Source of the DNA: an uncultured Campylobacter sp.
GTDB taxonomy: Bacteria > Campylobacterota > Campylobacteria > Campylobacterales > Campylobacteraceae
Length of the DNA stretch: 64,000 bases
Assembly: GCF_938039245.1 (NCBI RefSeq)
Contig: NZ_CALHVN010000042.1
Span: forward strand, 1-64,000
Direction: 5' to 3'
Shown here: positions 1-8,419 of the stretch, piece by piece
Layout of the letters: each line of letters opens with the position of its first letter
Position numbering within the stretch: position 1 is the first letter of the stretch
Made by a program: the position numbers and the translations under genes
Notes under the pieces: generated by a model
What the model saw: only the letters and a program-made list of their open reading frames with translations
Told to the model about the DNA's origin: nothing
The model's database searches: none

Positions 1-175
1 TAGCCTTGACTTAAAATTTCTGCATGACATCCAAATTCATCTCAAAAATATTTCGCCTTAGATTCTTTCATTCAAATTTAATCTAAAATTTGCAGCAATT
101 TTTTAAAACACAGCTGCCAAGAATCAAATTTTTTAAATTCCGTCAAATTTAAGCTCGCGTTCTTGAGTTAAAATT

Positions 176-811
176 TTACGGAAAATTCTTATCCTTGCTG
201 CTGCACAGCTTGTTTAAAAAGCACTCTTTGCAGTTTGGCTTTATCGCTTTGCAGGTGTAACGGCCAAAAAGCACCATCGCTTGATGAAGCGTATTTAGCT
301 GCGTTTTAAAGGCTTTGGTTAGGTCAAGCTCGACGGCTTCGGGCGTCTTGCCCCTGCTAAGGCCAAGTCTATGCGCCACGCGAAAAACGTGCGTGTCCAC
401 CGCCATCAAATTTGATCCAAAATGCTCAATCAGCACGACGTGAGCGGTCTTTTGTCCGACTCCGGCTAGGCTCATCAGTTCTTTTTCGGTAGTCGGTATC
501 TCGCCGCCAAATTCGCTCATCACGCTCTTTGCCATTTTGATCAAATTTTGGGCCTTGTTATTAAAAAAACTACAGGAGCTTATGAGTGCTTTTACGCTAG
601 CTAGATTTGCCTGCGCTAGGCTTGCGACGTCCGGGTATGCCTCAAAAAGCGAAGGCGTGATCAAATTTACGCGCTTATCGGTGCATTGCGCGCTTAACAT
701 CACACACACAATCAGCTCGTAAAGGTTGCGAAATCTAAGCTCGCTGCCGGCGTCTTTAAAATTTTCTAAAAATAAATTTTTGATAGCGTTTATATCTTTT
801 TTTGTTCTCAT
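176..811 (-). CDS. nth: Endonuclease III (DNA glycosylase/AP lyase)
   Basis: Base-excision repair glycosylase that removes oxidised pyrimidines and nicks the abasic site. The 211-residue length is normal for the family. The helix-hairpin-helix (LAGVGQKTA, residues 115-123) carries catalytic Lys121, and Asp139 sits in VDTHV. The C-terminal [4Fe-4S] loop has Cys187, 194, 197 and 203 with the classic C-x6-C-x2-C-x5-C spacing. The gene is transcribed away from peb4, and the divergent 109-bp gap carries the peb4 promoter. Nothing looks broken. Confidence 0.96.
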   Translation of the reverse strand: MRTKKDINAIKNLFLENFKDAGSELRFRNLYELIVCVMLSAQCTDKRVNLITPSLFEAYPDVASLAQANLASVKALISSCSFFNNKAQNLIKMAKSVMSEFGGEIPTTEKELMSLAGVGQKTAHVVLIEHFGSNLMAVDTHVFRVAHRLGLSRGKTPEAVELDLTKAFKTQLNTLHQAMVLFGRYTCKAIKPNCKECFLNKLCSSKDKNFP

Positions 812-877
812 AGCGCCGATTTTAGCCGTTTTTATTTAAATTTTTGATGAATTATAACTTATATTTAATGACTTTCC

Positions 878-886
878 TGCTATAAT
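878..886 (+). promoter_or_regulatory. Extended -10 promoter of peb4
   Basis: TGCTATAAT is a perfect extended -10 element (TGN plus TATAAT) about 35 bp before the peb4 start. No clear -35 is present, as is usual for Campylobacter sigma-70 promoters. A Shine-Dalgarno AAGGAA lies just before the ATG at 921. Confidence 0.65.
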
Positions 887-920
887 CACCCTCGCAAAAA
901 TCTAAATTTAAGGAACAAAG

Positions 921-1733
921 ATGAATAAAATTTTATTCGCATCTCTTAGTTTGGCTGCGGCTTTAAGCCTAAACGCGGCGGAGTACGCCACCGTAAACGG
1001 TTCTAGCATAACCGATAAGGACGTGGCTTTCACGCTTGCTGCAATGCCTGGCGTTACTCTTGAGCAACTACCTAAAGACACGCAAAGAAAGGTTATCGAC
1101 GAAACAATCAACAGAAAACTGCTTCTAGACGAGGCTAAAAAGAGCGGACTAGATAAGACCGACGAATACAAAGCCGCTCTTGAAGAGCTAAAAAACAATC
1201 TTGCGCTTGATCTTTGGATGAAGAGAATTTTCGACAATATAAAAGTAAGCGATAGCGAAATTAGCGACTTTTACAATAAAAACAAAGCCGAATTTGCCGT
1301 ACCTGCGCAAGTAAGAGCTAAACATATCCTAGTAGCTACCGAAAAAGAAGCAAACGACGTAATAGCCGCGCTAAAAGGACTAAAAGACGATGCACTGGTT
1401 AAAAAATTCGAAGAGCTAGCTAAATCTAAATCTACAGACCAAGGTTCAGCCGTAAATGGCGGCGAGCTAGGCTGGTTCGGTCAATCTCAGATGGTAAAAC
1501 CTTTTGCAGACGCCGCATTTGCTCTTAAAAAAGGCGAAGTAACTCAAAAACCGGTTAAATCAAATTTCGGCTACCACGTAATCCTAAAAGAGGATAGCAA
1601 GGCTGCCGGTACCGTAGGTCTAAACGAGGTAAAACCTCAGATCGAAGGCAGTATAAAGATGGAGAAATTTAGAAACGATATCAAAAAAAGAGGCGACGAG
1701 CTTCGCGCTAAAGCTAAAGTAGAATATAAATAA
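921..1733 (+). CDS. peb4: Periplasmic PpiC-type peptidyl-prolyl isomerase (PEB4/CBF2 homologue)
   Basis: Secreted chaperone/foldase of the SurA/PpiC class; in C. jejuni the PEB4 homologue helps outer-membrane proteins fold and affects adhesion. A signal peptide occupies residues 1-20 (hydrophobic core, cleavage near NAAEYA). A helical SurA-like N-terminal part is followed by a parvulin domain at about 132-225, with VRAKHILV at its start and GGELGWFG and NFGYHVI further in, all hallmarks of the rotamase fold. It lies 10 bp before fba and probably shares its transcript. Same order as in C. jejuni (from memory). Confidence 0.92.
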   Translation: MNKILFASLSLAAALSLNAAEYATVNGSSITDKDVAFTLAAMPGVTLEQLPKDTQRKVIDETINRKLLLDEAKKSGLDKTDEYKAALEELKNNLALDLWMKRIFDNIKVSDSEISDFYNKNKAEFAVPAQVRAKHILVATEKEANDVIAALKGLKDDALVKKFEELAKSKSTDQGSAVNGGELGWFGQSQMVKPFADAAFALKKGEVTQKPVKSNFGYHVILKEDSKAAGTVGLNEVKPQIEGSIKMEKFRNDIKKRGDELRAKAKVEYK

Positions 1734-1743
1734 GGTCGGTAAA

Positions 1744-2808
1744 ATGGGTGTTTTAGACGTAGTAAAAGCCGGCGTTTTAAGCGGCGATGACGTAACTAGG
1801 CTATATAAATACGCAAAAGAGCAGGGCTTTGCCTTGCCTGCGGTAAACGTGGTCGGAAGCGACTCGGTAAATGCCGTTTTAGAGGCGGCAAAAACGGCTA
1901 ACTCACCCGTTATCATCCAGTTTAGTAACGGCGGAGCTGGCTTTTACGCCGGCAAAGCTTGCGGAAATGCCGACGTACTAGGTGCGGTAGCGGGCGCGCA
2001 GCACGTGCACTTACTAGCTAAGGCTTACGGCGTGCCGGTAATCCTTCACACCGATCACGCGGCTAGAAAGCTACTGCCGTGGATTGATGAGTTGATTAAA
2101 TTTAGCCGCGAATATAAAAAGGTTCACGGCGTGCCGCTTTTTAGCTCGCACATGCTTGATCTTAGCGAGGAGAGCCTCAATGAAAATTTAAGCACTTGCG
2201 AGAAGTATTTAGCGGAGCTTAGCGAGCTTGGCATTAGCCTAGAGATCGAGCTTGGCGTAACGGGCGGCGAAGAGGACGGCGTGGATAACACTAGCGTAGA
2301 CAACGCGCTTCTTTATACCCAGCCAGAAGACGTCGCGCAGGCATACGAGAGGCTAAGCAAAATCAGCGATAGATTTAGCATAGCGGCAAGTTTCGGTAAC
2401 GTCCACGGCGTGTATAAGCCGGGCAACGTCGTATTGCGACCGGAAATTTTGAAAAATTCGCAAGCATACGTCGCGGATAAATTTCAAACTCCAACCGATA
2501 AACCCGTAAATTTCGTATTTCACGGCGGTAGCGGTAGCGAGCTAAAGGATATCAAAGACGCCGTTAGCTACGGCGTGGTAAAGATGAATATCGACACGGA
2601 TACGCAGTGGGCGTTTTGGGACGGCGTGCGCGGCTACGAAGCGAAAAATCGAGCCTATTTGCAAGGTCAGATCGGCAACCCCGAAGGCGAAGATAAGCCA
2701 AATAAAAAATATTATGATCCGCGTAAATTTTTGCGTGCCGGCGAGGAGTCGATGGTAAAGCGCCTACTAACGGCGTTTGAGGATTTAAACTGCTTAAATA
2801 GAAATTAA
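1744..2808 (+). CDS. fbaA: Fructose-bisphosphate aldolase, class II
   Basis: Zinc-dependent aldolase interconverting fructose-1,6-bisphosphate with dihydroxyacetone phosphate and glyceraldehyde-3-phosphate. In campylobacters lacking phosphofructokinase it serves mainly gluconeogenesis (known for C. jejuni, assumed here). The 354-residue length fits the longer class IIA form. Zinc ligands are visible: HTDHAARKL (His105, with catalytic Asp104), NVHGVYKPG (His221) and HGGSGS (His260). NIDTDTQWA near residue 282 is the substrate-binding segment. It sits 10 bp after peb4 and 8 bp before the motor pair. Confidence 0.97.
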   Translation: MGVLDVVKAGVLSGDDVTRLYKYAKEQGFALPAVNVVGSDSVNAVLEAAKTANSPVIIQFSNGGAGFYAGKACGNADVLGAVAGAQHVHLLAKAYGVPVILHTDHAARKLLPWIDELIKFSREYKKVHGVPLFSSHMLDLSEESLNENLSTCEKYLAELSELGISLEIELGVTGGEEDGVDNTSVDNALLYTQPEDVAQAYERLSKISDRFSIAASFGNVHGVYKPGNVVLRPEILKNSQAYVADKFQTPTDKPVNFVFHGGSGSELKDIKDAVSYGVVKMNIDTDTQWAFWDGVRGYEAKNRAYLQGQIGNPEGEDKPNKKYYDPRKFLRAGEESMVKRLLTAFEDLNCLNRN

Positions 2809-2816
2809 GGCTTACG

Positions 2817-4154
2817 ATGGAACCCAAAAAAGAAGCAAAGAACGATAGTTTTACCGATTTGACGCTGCCTGAGGTAAAGGGTAGGCAGTCGTTTTTCGTG
2901 TATGCGAAAATTATATTTTTGCCGACGGCGATATATCTGGCGGCACTTCTTGGATATTTTGGGTATATAGATTTTCAAATCGGCCTACATACGGTCGTTA
3001 TGATGGGTATTATTTGGGTGATCTCGCTAATCTTTGCTAAAAATAGCGCCGAGCTTGCTTGCTGCTATTTCGAGCAAAGCGGGGCTGATTTTAAGCGAAA
3101 TTTAAAAGAATATATCATCAAGCATCTTTTGGTTATCGGTAAAGATACGAAATCAAATGCCGGATTTGACGAATTTGTCGCTTATTACACCAGAAATTTG
3201 CGTAACGAAAATTTTGCTTCCGTGGGTGCCGGTATCTTCCCGATGCTAGGCATCTTAGGAACGTTTATCAGTATCGCTGTTTCTATGCCGGAGTTTAACT
3301 CCTCAAATACTACCGAACTTGAAACCGAAATTTCAACTCTTCTTAGCGGCGTAGCGACTGCGTTTTACGTCTCTATCTACGGTATTTTTTTGGCGCTTTG
3401 GTGGATATTTTTTGAAAAATACGGAACGAGTAAATTTGAAACGCTGGTGCGAAGGCAAAAAAATGCTACGAGCGGCTTTTTTTGGACGAAAGAAGAGCTT
3501 GATAGAAGATATTTGCAAGAGAATTTAAGGCACTTTGAGAAGATCGGAGTGATATTTGAGCATGTTAGTAATGCCGAGTTTTTCGAAGAACTCGACAAAA
3601 CTATCGAGGCTAAATTTAAAACTTTTACAAATATCTTAAAAAATGAGGAAGAGGCTGTAAAACTAAGCGGCGGACACATCAAAGAGACGATGAATACGCT
3701 GCTAAGATCCTCAAAAGATCAAAAAGACCTCATCAAGGTTCATGCCGAAATCTTAAACGTTATCAACAAATTTAACGGCAACATCAAAGATATGCAGCTA
3801 AAATTTGCCGAGCAGTACAACAGATTGTACGACGTGGGCGGCGAGCGTATCGCAAGGCTTGAAAAGAGCGTGGGCGAACTAGAGCATAATGTTAGAAATT
3901 TTAGCGAGTCTCTTTCTAAATTTAGCAGCGAAATTTTAGAAAAACAAAAACTAGCTATGGACGGCTTTAAAGAGAGCTTGATCGATGGAGTGCAGGCGTT
4001 TAAAAAGGCCTTTGACGACGAAGCTATCGAGGCTTACGACGATAATAGCGCGCTCATCGAAGGACTAAAGCAAGACATCGACGAGCTCGACAAAGAGGCA
4101 AACGAGATCTTGCAAACCATCGAAAAGGCGAGTATGCTAGATGAAAACGCGTAA
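2817..4154 (+). CDS. MotA/TolQ/ExbB-family proton-channel protein with long helical tail
   Basis: Inner-membrane ion-channel subunit of the MotA/ExbB/ZorA superfamily, 445 residues. Four membrane segments are visible near residues 28-50, 57-76, 137-162 and 178-205. The third contains GIFPMLGILGTFISIAV and the fourth LLSGVATAFYVSIYG, matching the pore-lining TolQ/ExbB helices. Residues 230-445 are polar and helix-rich, suggesting a long cytoplasmic tail as in ZorA, unlike short ExbB or TolQ. It overlaps the next gene by 14 bp, so the two are co-translated. C. jejuni has the same pair at this locus (from memory); I know of no assigned function. TolQ or MotA identity is unlikely because the partner is OmpA-like and no tol or mot genes are nearby. 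Confidence 0.8.
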   Translation: MEPKKEAKNDSFTDLTLPEVKGRQSFFVYAKIIFLPTAIYLAALLGYFGYIDFQIGLHTVVMMGIIWVISLIFAKNSAELACCYFEQSGADFKRNLKEYIIKHLLVIGKDTKSNAGFDEFVAYYTRNLRNENFASVGAGIFPMLGILGTFISIAVSMPEFNSSNTTELETEISTLLSGVATAFYVSIYGIFLALWWIFFEKYGTSKFETLVRRQKNATSGFFWTKEELDRRYLQENLRHFEKIGVIFEHVSNAEFFEELDKTIEAKFKTFTNILKNEEEAVKLSGGHIKETMNTLLRSSKDQKDLIKVHAEILNVINKFNGNIKDMQLKFAEQYNRLYDVGGERIARLEKSVGELEHNVRNFSESLSKFSSEILEKQKLAMDGFKESLIDGVQAFKKAFDDEAIEAYDDNSALIEGLKQDIDELDKEANEILQTIEKASMLDENA

Positions 4155-5208
4155 CGAGGGCAAAAGCGGCGACCAGACCTTTTGGATATCGTATGCGGAC
4201 CTGATGGCCGGGCTGATGTTTGTTTTTATGCTCATCATCGGCGCCGTCGTCGTAAAATACGTCCTTAGCCAAAGCGATTTGGCAAAACTACAAAAAGATT
4301 TGAGCGAGCGCGAAAAGCAAATCGTTTCATCTCAAAGCGAGCTTGTGCGCAAAGAAAACGTCATAAAAGAAATTTTTTCAAATTTGGACCGCGCAAAGAG
4401 CGAAAATAAAGAGCTTGCCAATATAAACAGACTCGTAAATGAGATGCTTGAAGGCGTAAAAAAAGAGAAAAACGAACTCACGAATCTAACCCAAACCTAC
4501 GAGATAAACCTAAACGACGCAAACAAAACTATCGCCGATTTGCAGGGTAGAGTGGTGCAGCTTGGGCAAATTTTAGCGCAAAAAGAGGAGGCGCTAAACG
4601 AGCTAAATGCAAAATACGGCAATGAAGTCTCAAAATTTGCAGCGCTGGAAGAGGATTTTAATAAAACAAGAGACAAGATAAAAGACATCAGCTCGCTTCG
4701 CTCAAACGTCATATCAAATTTACGCGCCAAGCTCGGAAATAAGGTCAGTATAGATCCTAGCACGGGCGTCGTATCGCTGCCTGAGTCTATACTTTTTGAC
4801 ACGGGCTCGTACGAGCTAAGAGACGAAGCAAAAGCGCGCCTAAAAGAAATTTTACAGACTTATTTCGAGGCGATTTTAAATAGTGAAGATATAGCAAAGC
4901 ACATCGACAGGATCGTGATCGAGGGGCATACGAACTCCGTAGGCAGCTACATGTACAACCTTGATCTGTCGCAAAAGCGCGCGTATTCGGTATTAGATTT
5001 TATCTACTCGTGGAACAAAGATAAGCGCCTAGAGCGCTATCTTATCGCTAGCGGGCGTAGTTTTAGCGATCTGGTGATGAAAAACGGCAAAGAAGATCCC
5101 GATGCTTCAAGGCGTATCGAGATCAAATTTTCGATCTCGGATAAAGAGTCGATAAAGGAGATGCAAGATCTCTTGGAGCGGCAAAATCAAAAGTATTCAA
5201 AAGACTAA
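4141..5208 (+). CDS. MotB/OmpA-family peptidoglycan-anchored motor partner
   Basis: Partner of the preceding channel subunit, 355 residues. The single N-terminal membrane helix (about 16-40) begins SYADLMAGLMFVFM; Asp20 sits where MotB and ZorB carry their ion-coupling aspartate. Residues 42-205 are heptad-like and charged, predicting a long periplasmic coiled coil. The C-terminal OmpA domain (about 212-345) contains ESILFDTGSYELRDEA, IEGHTNSVG, LDLSQKRA and SRRIEIKF, the peptidoglycan-binding pattern. The ATG lies inside the upstream gene. The arrangement (motor pair, long tail, long stalk) most resembles ZorA-ZorB, but no nuclease or helicase partner follows. Confidence 0.8.
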   Translation: MKTRNEGKSGDQTFWISYADLMAGLMFVFMLIIGAVVVKYVLSQSDLAKLQKDLSEREKQIVSSQSELVRKENVIKEIFSNLDRAKSENKELANINRLVNEMLEGVKKEKNELTNLTQTYEINLNDANKTIADLQGRVVQLGQILAQKEEALNELNAKYGNEVSKFAALEEDFNKTRDKIKDISSLRSNVISNLRAKLGNKVSIDPSTGVVSLPESILFDTGSYELRDEAKARLKEILQTYFEAILNSEDIAKHIDRIVIEGHTNSVGSYMYNLDLSQKRAYSVLDFIYSWNKDKRLERYLIASGRSFSDLVMKNGKEDPDASRRIEIKFSISDKESIKEMQDLLERQNQKYSKD

Positions 5209-5248
5209 ATTTAACGGACTCGAGTTTTACGTACTTCGCGACGATCTG

Positions 5249-6418
5249 ATGGACGGCGAATTTAACGGCAATAAAGCTAGAAAACTGGAGTATTTCCTGC
5301 ATGCTGATCTAGGCGGCATAAAGCGCGTCGTTAGCTACGGCTCAAGCCAGTCAAACGCGATGTATAGCCTAAGCGTTTTTGCAAAGATAAAGGGTCTTGA
5401 GTTTCACTACGTAGTTTCAAATTTAAACTCAAATTTAGCGGCAAATCCGATCGGAAATTTTAAATTCGCCCTTGAAAACGGGATGAAAATTTATGTAGAT
5501 AAAGATAGACGGGCGCGGGCTAGGGTTTTAGCTTATGAGCTCGCCGGGCTAAAAGAGAGCGAGATTTGCGGCGTTGAGACTGCAAATTTGACGGACAATC
5601 GCAGCCAAAACGGGTCAAATTTAAAAAACGCCTGCGAGACAAATTTGAGCAAATTTGACGAACGGCTCGGTTTTACGGATATAAATTTAAATGTAAAAAA
5701 TACGTCAAATTTGCAAGCCGAAGTCGAGCCGAATTTGCAAATAGAAAAATCAAATTCACAAGATTTAGGTGGGCAAATTTCAAGTAAATTTGACGAGTCA
5801 GCAAAGCTCGCGAGTGCAAATTCCAGCGAATACATAAGCCATAAAAACTCAAATTTTGAAAAATCCGCAGATCAAACAAGCTCAAATTTACTTGCCGCGC
5901 AGGATTGCTTCATCGGCGATTCGCTTTTTATAAACGAGGGCGTTTGGCAGCCGCAGGCGGAGGCCGGCTTTATCTCGCAGGCTAGGCAGATAGAGCGCTG
6001 GGCTGAGGCAGAGAGTAAAACCGTGGATATATTTTTGCCTTCAGGTACCGGCACGTCGGCGGCGTTTTTGGCTAAGCACGTCAAATTTGACGTCTATACT
6101 TGTCCTTGCGTGGGCGACGCAGACTACCTAAAAAGCGAGATCGAAGCGCTTACGCCAAACTCGAAGGCGCGCATTTTGCAGCCACCCAAAAAATATCATT
6201 TCGGCGATCTAAAGCCGGAGCTTTATCAAATTTGGCGCGAAGTATGCGAGCAAACGAGGATAGAATTTGAGCTCATCTACGATCCGGTCGGCTTTTTAAC
6301 GATGATGGCAAATTTGGGCGCGTTTAAAAACGAGATTTTATACATCCACCAAGGCGGCGCGCTCGGAAATATCAGTCAAAAACTAAGATACGAAAGAAAA
6401 TTTAAGGAGACGATATGA
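5249..6418 (+). CDS. PLP-dependent enzyme, ACC deaminase / D-cysteine desulfhydrase family
   Basis: Fold-type II PLP enzyme; the family acts on D-cysteine or 1-aminocyclopropane-1-carboxylate, and the substrate here cannot be told. The PLP-lysine motif is FNGNKARKLEYFL, with the lysine at residue 9 or 12 from this ATG. SYGSSQSNAMY and LPSGTGTSAAF are the cofactor and substrate loops, and YDPVGFLTMM and IHQGGALG lie near the end. Homologous sequence (FNGLEFYVLRDDL) continues in frame upstream to about 5210 but no ATG, GTG or TTG is available there, so the true start may be a rare codon such as ATT at 5195. Residues about 103-215 are an Asn/Ser-rich low-complexity insert. The gene overlaps hisD by 4 bp. 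Confidence 0.8.
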   Translation: MDGEFNGNKARKLEYFLHADLGGIKRVVSYGSSQSNAMYSLSVFAKIKGLEFHYVVSNLNSNLAANPIGNFKFALENGMKIYVDKDRRARARVLAYELAGLKESEICGVETANLTDNRSQNGSNLKNACETNLSKFDERLGFTDINLNVKNTSNLQAEVEPNLQIEKSNSQDLGGQISSKFDESAKLASANSSEYISHKNSNFEKSADQTSSNLLAAQDCFIGDSLFINEGVWQPQAEAGFISQARQIERWAEAESKTVDIFLPSGTGTSAAFLAKHVKFDVYTCPCVGDADYLKSEIEALTPNSKARILQPPKKYHFGDLKPELYQIWREVCEQTRIEFELIYDPVGFLTMMANLGAFKNEILYIHQGGALGNISQKLRYERKFKETI

Positions 6419-7710
6419 AGTTTTTACTCACTAGTAACGAAAATTTTAAGGAGTATTTCGCGGCTTTGGTAAACCGCTCAAACGGCGATATGGGCGCGGT
6501 TATGCCCGCCGTTTCGCAGATACTTGAGGATGTGCGCGCTAGAGGCGACGAGGCGCTCTTTGAGCAGATAGAGAAATTCGACCGCTGGAAGCCCGACGCA
6601 AATACGCTAAAAATCGGCACCGACGAGATGCAAAAGGCCTACGACGGCATAGATAGCTGCCTGCGAAACGCGCTAAATTTAGCCTTTGAGCGCATCAAAA
6701 GCTATCATGAAAAAAGCCTGCCTAAAACATGGATGGAGCACGACGAGCACGGCGTTTTGCTAGGTGCGAAGTACACCCCGCTAGACCGCGCCGGACTATA
6801 TATCCCCGGAGGCAAGGCCGCCTATCCTAGCTCGCTTCTCATGAATGCCGTCCCGGCTCTGGTTGCGGGCATTAGCGAGATAGTAGTCTGCACGCCTGCC
6901 GTCGGAGGCAAGGTAAACGCGCTGCTTCTAGCCGCCATGCACGTTTGCGGCATCAAGGAGGCCTATAAAGTCGGCGGCGCCTCGGCGGTAGCGGCGATGG
7001 CCTACGGCACTCAAACGATCAAAAAAACCGACGTCATCACGGGTCCCGGCAACATATACGTCGCGACGGCTAAAAAGCTCGTCTACGGCGAGGTAAATAT
7101 CGATATGATCGCGGGCCCTAGCGAGATCTGCGTCATAGCAGACGAGAGCGCCGACCCTCGCCACATCGCCGTGGATCTGCTCTCGCAGGCCGAGCACGAC
7201 GAGATGGCTAGCGCCGTGCTCATCACGCCTAACCAAGCCTTCGGCGCGGCGGTGCAAAGACATATCAACGAGGAGATCAAGACTCTAGCCAGGCAGCCCA
7301 TCGCGCAGGTTAGCATCGATAAAAAGGGCGCTATCATCGTAGCTAGCGACCTTGATGAGTGCGTGAGGCTGGCTAACGAGCTAGCGCCCGAGCACCTAGA
7401 GATCGCCACAAACGACGCGATGGAGCTAGCCGGGCAGATCAGGCACGCGGGCGCGATATTTATCGGGCATTTTACACCAGAAGCGATGGGCGACTATCTA
7501 GCCGGGCCGAATCACACGCTGCCTACGGGCGGTAGCGCGAGATTTTACTCGCCGCTCGGAGTTGAAAATTTTATGAAGCGCACTTCGCTCATCTCGCTAA
7601 ACGCAAAAGGCATAAGCGAGCTAGCAAACGCATGCATGAAGCTAGCCGATGCCGAGGGGCTGGGGGCACATAAGCGTTCGGTTGCGGTTAGACTCGAAGC
7701 TTTAAAATAG
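6415..7710 (+). CDS. hisD: Histidinol dehydrogenase
   Basis: Catalyses the last two oxidations of histidine synthesis, L-histidinol to L-histidine, using NAD and zinc. Full length at 431 residues. Family landmarks in order: DRAGLYIPGGKAAYPS, TGPGNIYVATAKK, IDMIAGPSEICVIAD, LLSQAEHDEMASA (zinc/catalytic region), LAPEHLEI and GPNHTLPTGG. The ATG overlaps the stop of the PLP enzyme (ATGA), so translation is coupled. No other his gene is nearby, as in other campylobacters where the pathway is scattered. A long hairpin element starts immediately at the stop codon. Confidence 0.97.
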   Translation: MKFLLTSNENFKEYFAALVNRSNGDMGAVMPAVSQILEDVRARGDEALFEQIEKFDRWKPDANTLKIGTDEMQKAYDGIDSCLRNALNLAFERIKSYHEKSLPKTWMEHDEHGVLLGAKYTPLDRAGLYIPGGKAAYPSSLLMNAVPALVAGISEIVVCTPAVGGKVNALLLAAMHVCGIKEAYKVGGASAVAAMAYGTQTIKKTDVITGPGNIYVATAKKLVYGEVNIDMIAGPSEICVIADESADPRHIAVDLLSQAEHDEMASAVLITPNQAFGAAVQRHINEEIKTLARQPIAQVSIDKKGAIIVASDLDECVRLANELAPEHLEIATNDAMELAGQIRHAGAIFIGHFTPEAMGDYLAGPNHTLPTGGSARFYSPLGVENFMKRTSLISLNAKGISELANACMKLADAEGLGAHKRSVAVRLEALK

Positions 7711-7831
7711 ATATCATCTCTTGGGAGCTTTTAACGGAACTCGCGAAAAATCGGCTTGGCGGACCGGCTTGTCTAGCCTACGCCTATTTTTTGCTTCGTA
7801 ACCCTTAAAATCTCTCCAAGATATAATATCT
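7709..7831. repeat. 123-bp imperfect palindrome (long hairpin) after hisD
   Basis: The left arm beginning AGATATCATCTCTTGGGAG (7709 onward) pairs with the right arm ending at 7831, whose reverse complement begins AGATATTATATCTTGGAGAG. Complementarity continues inward (TTTTAACGGAACTCGCG against TTTTAAGGGTTACGAAG) almost to the centre, so nearly the whole segment folds into one hairpin. It could be a terminator-like structure or a palindromic mobile element. No ORF lies inside. Confidence 0.7.
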
Positions 7832-7987
7832 CTTTTGTTCTTGGATAAAATTTTGATAAAAACGTCCAAAATTTGCTCAAAAATTCTTCGCCGCGGGTTT
7901 GGGACGCGAAATTTGAGTTAAATCAGCGCAGTTTATAAAAATGTGTGGCGGCGCAATTTAAATTTACAACGACTTTACGGGGTGAAA

Positions 7988-8419
7988 ATGGATTTTGAAA
8001 ATTTTAGCTGGGCCGATGACGAGATGCTTGCTTTTTTGTACGCTTTGGGCGACGAGTGGCGCGCGATCGACGGCGGGGCGGAGTTTATGGGGCAAAATTT
8101 TAGCTTCGTCGGCTCAAAGCCGGTTTTGCAAAATTTAAAAGACTACGAAACGGTCGATTACGAAAATTTTACCGATATTAAAGATTTTATAAGCTCAAAT
8201 CCAAACATCCAAAGTAAAATTTTAAGCGCAGACATAAGCTACGTCGGCGACAATCTGACCAATGCCGAAGTCAAATTTGTGCCCGAGTATTTTTACGATT
8301 TTTTAAAATTTATGCTAGAAAATATCCCCGAACATCACTATTTTTACAGCCCGGAGGCCGCTTGGATAATGCTTATAGCCATGGAAGGCTATGTGGAGTT
8401 TGCCGTTTTGGATAGATGA
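7988..8419 (+). CDS. Hypothetical acidic protein
   Basis: A 143-residue acidic, aromatic-rich protein I do not recognise. The start at 7988 is preferred over an in-frame ATG at 7943 because GGGGTGAAA precedes it as a Shine-Dalgarno. It begins MDFENFSWADDEMLAFLYAL and has no signal peptide or membrane segment, so it is probably cytosolic. The middle (YVGDNLTNAEVKFVPEYFYD) and the end (SPEAAWIMLIAMEGYVEFAV) resemble small immunity- or SUKH-like proteins only in general character; I assign no function. Codon use matches neighbouring genes. Confidence 0.6.
   Translation: MDFENFSWADDEMLAFLYALGDEWRAIDGGAEFMGQNFSFVGSKPVLQNLKDYETVDYENFTDIKDFISSNPNIQSKILSADISYVGDNLTNAEVKFVPEYFYDFLKFMLENIPEHHYFYSPEAAWIMLIAMEGYVEFAVLDR

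Noticed and set aside
1..175. Another copy of the dispersed repeat at the window start
   Set aside because: ATTTCGCCTTAGATTCTTTC resembles the repeat leader and GCTGCCAAGAATC resembles the left end, but the core and right end are missing; too weak.
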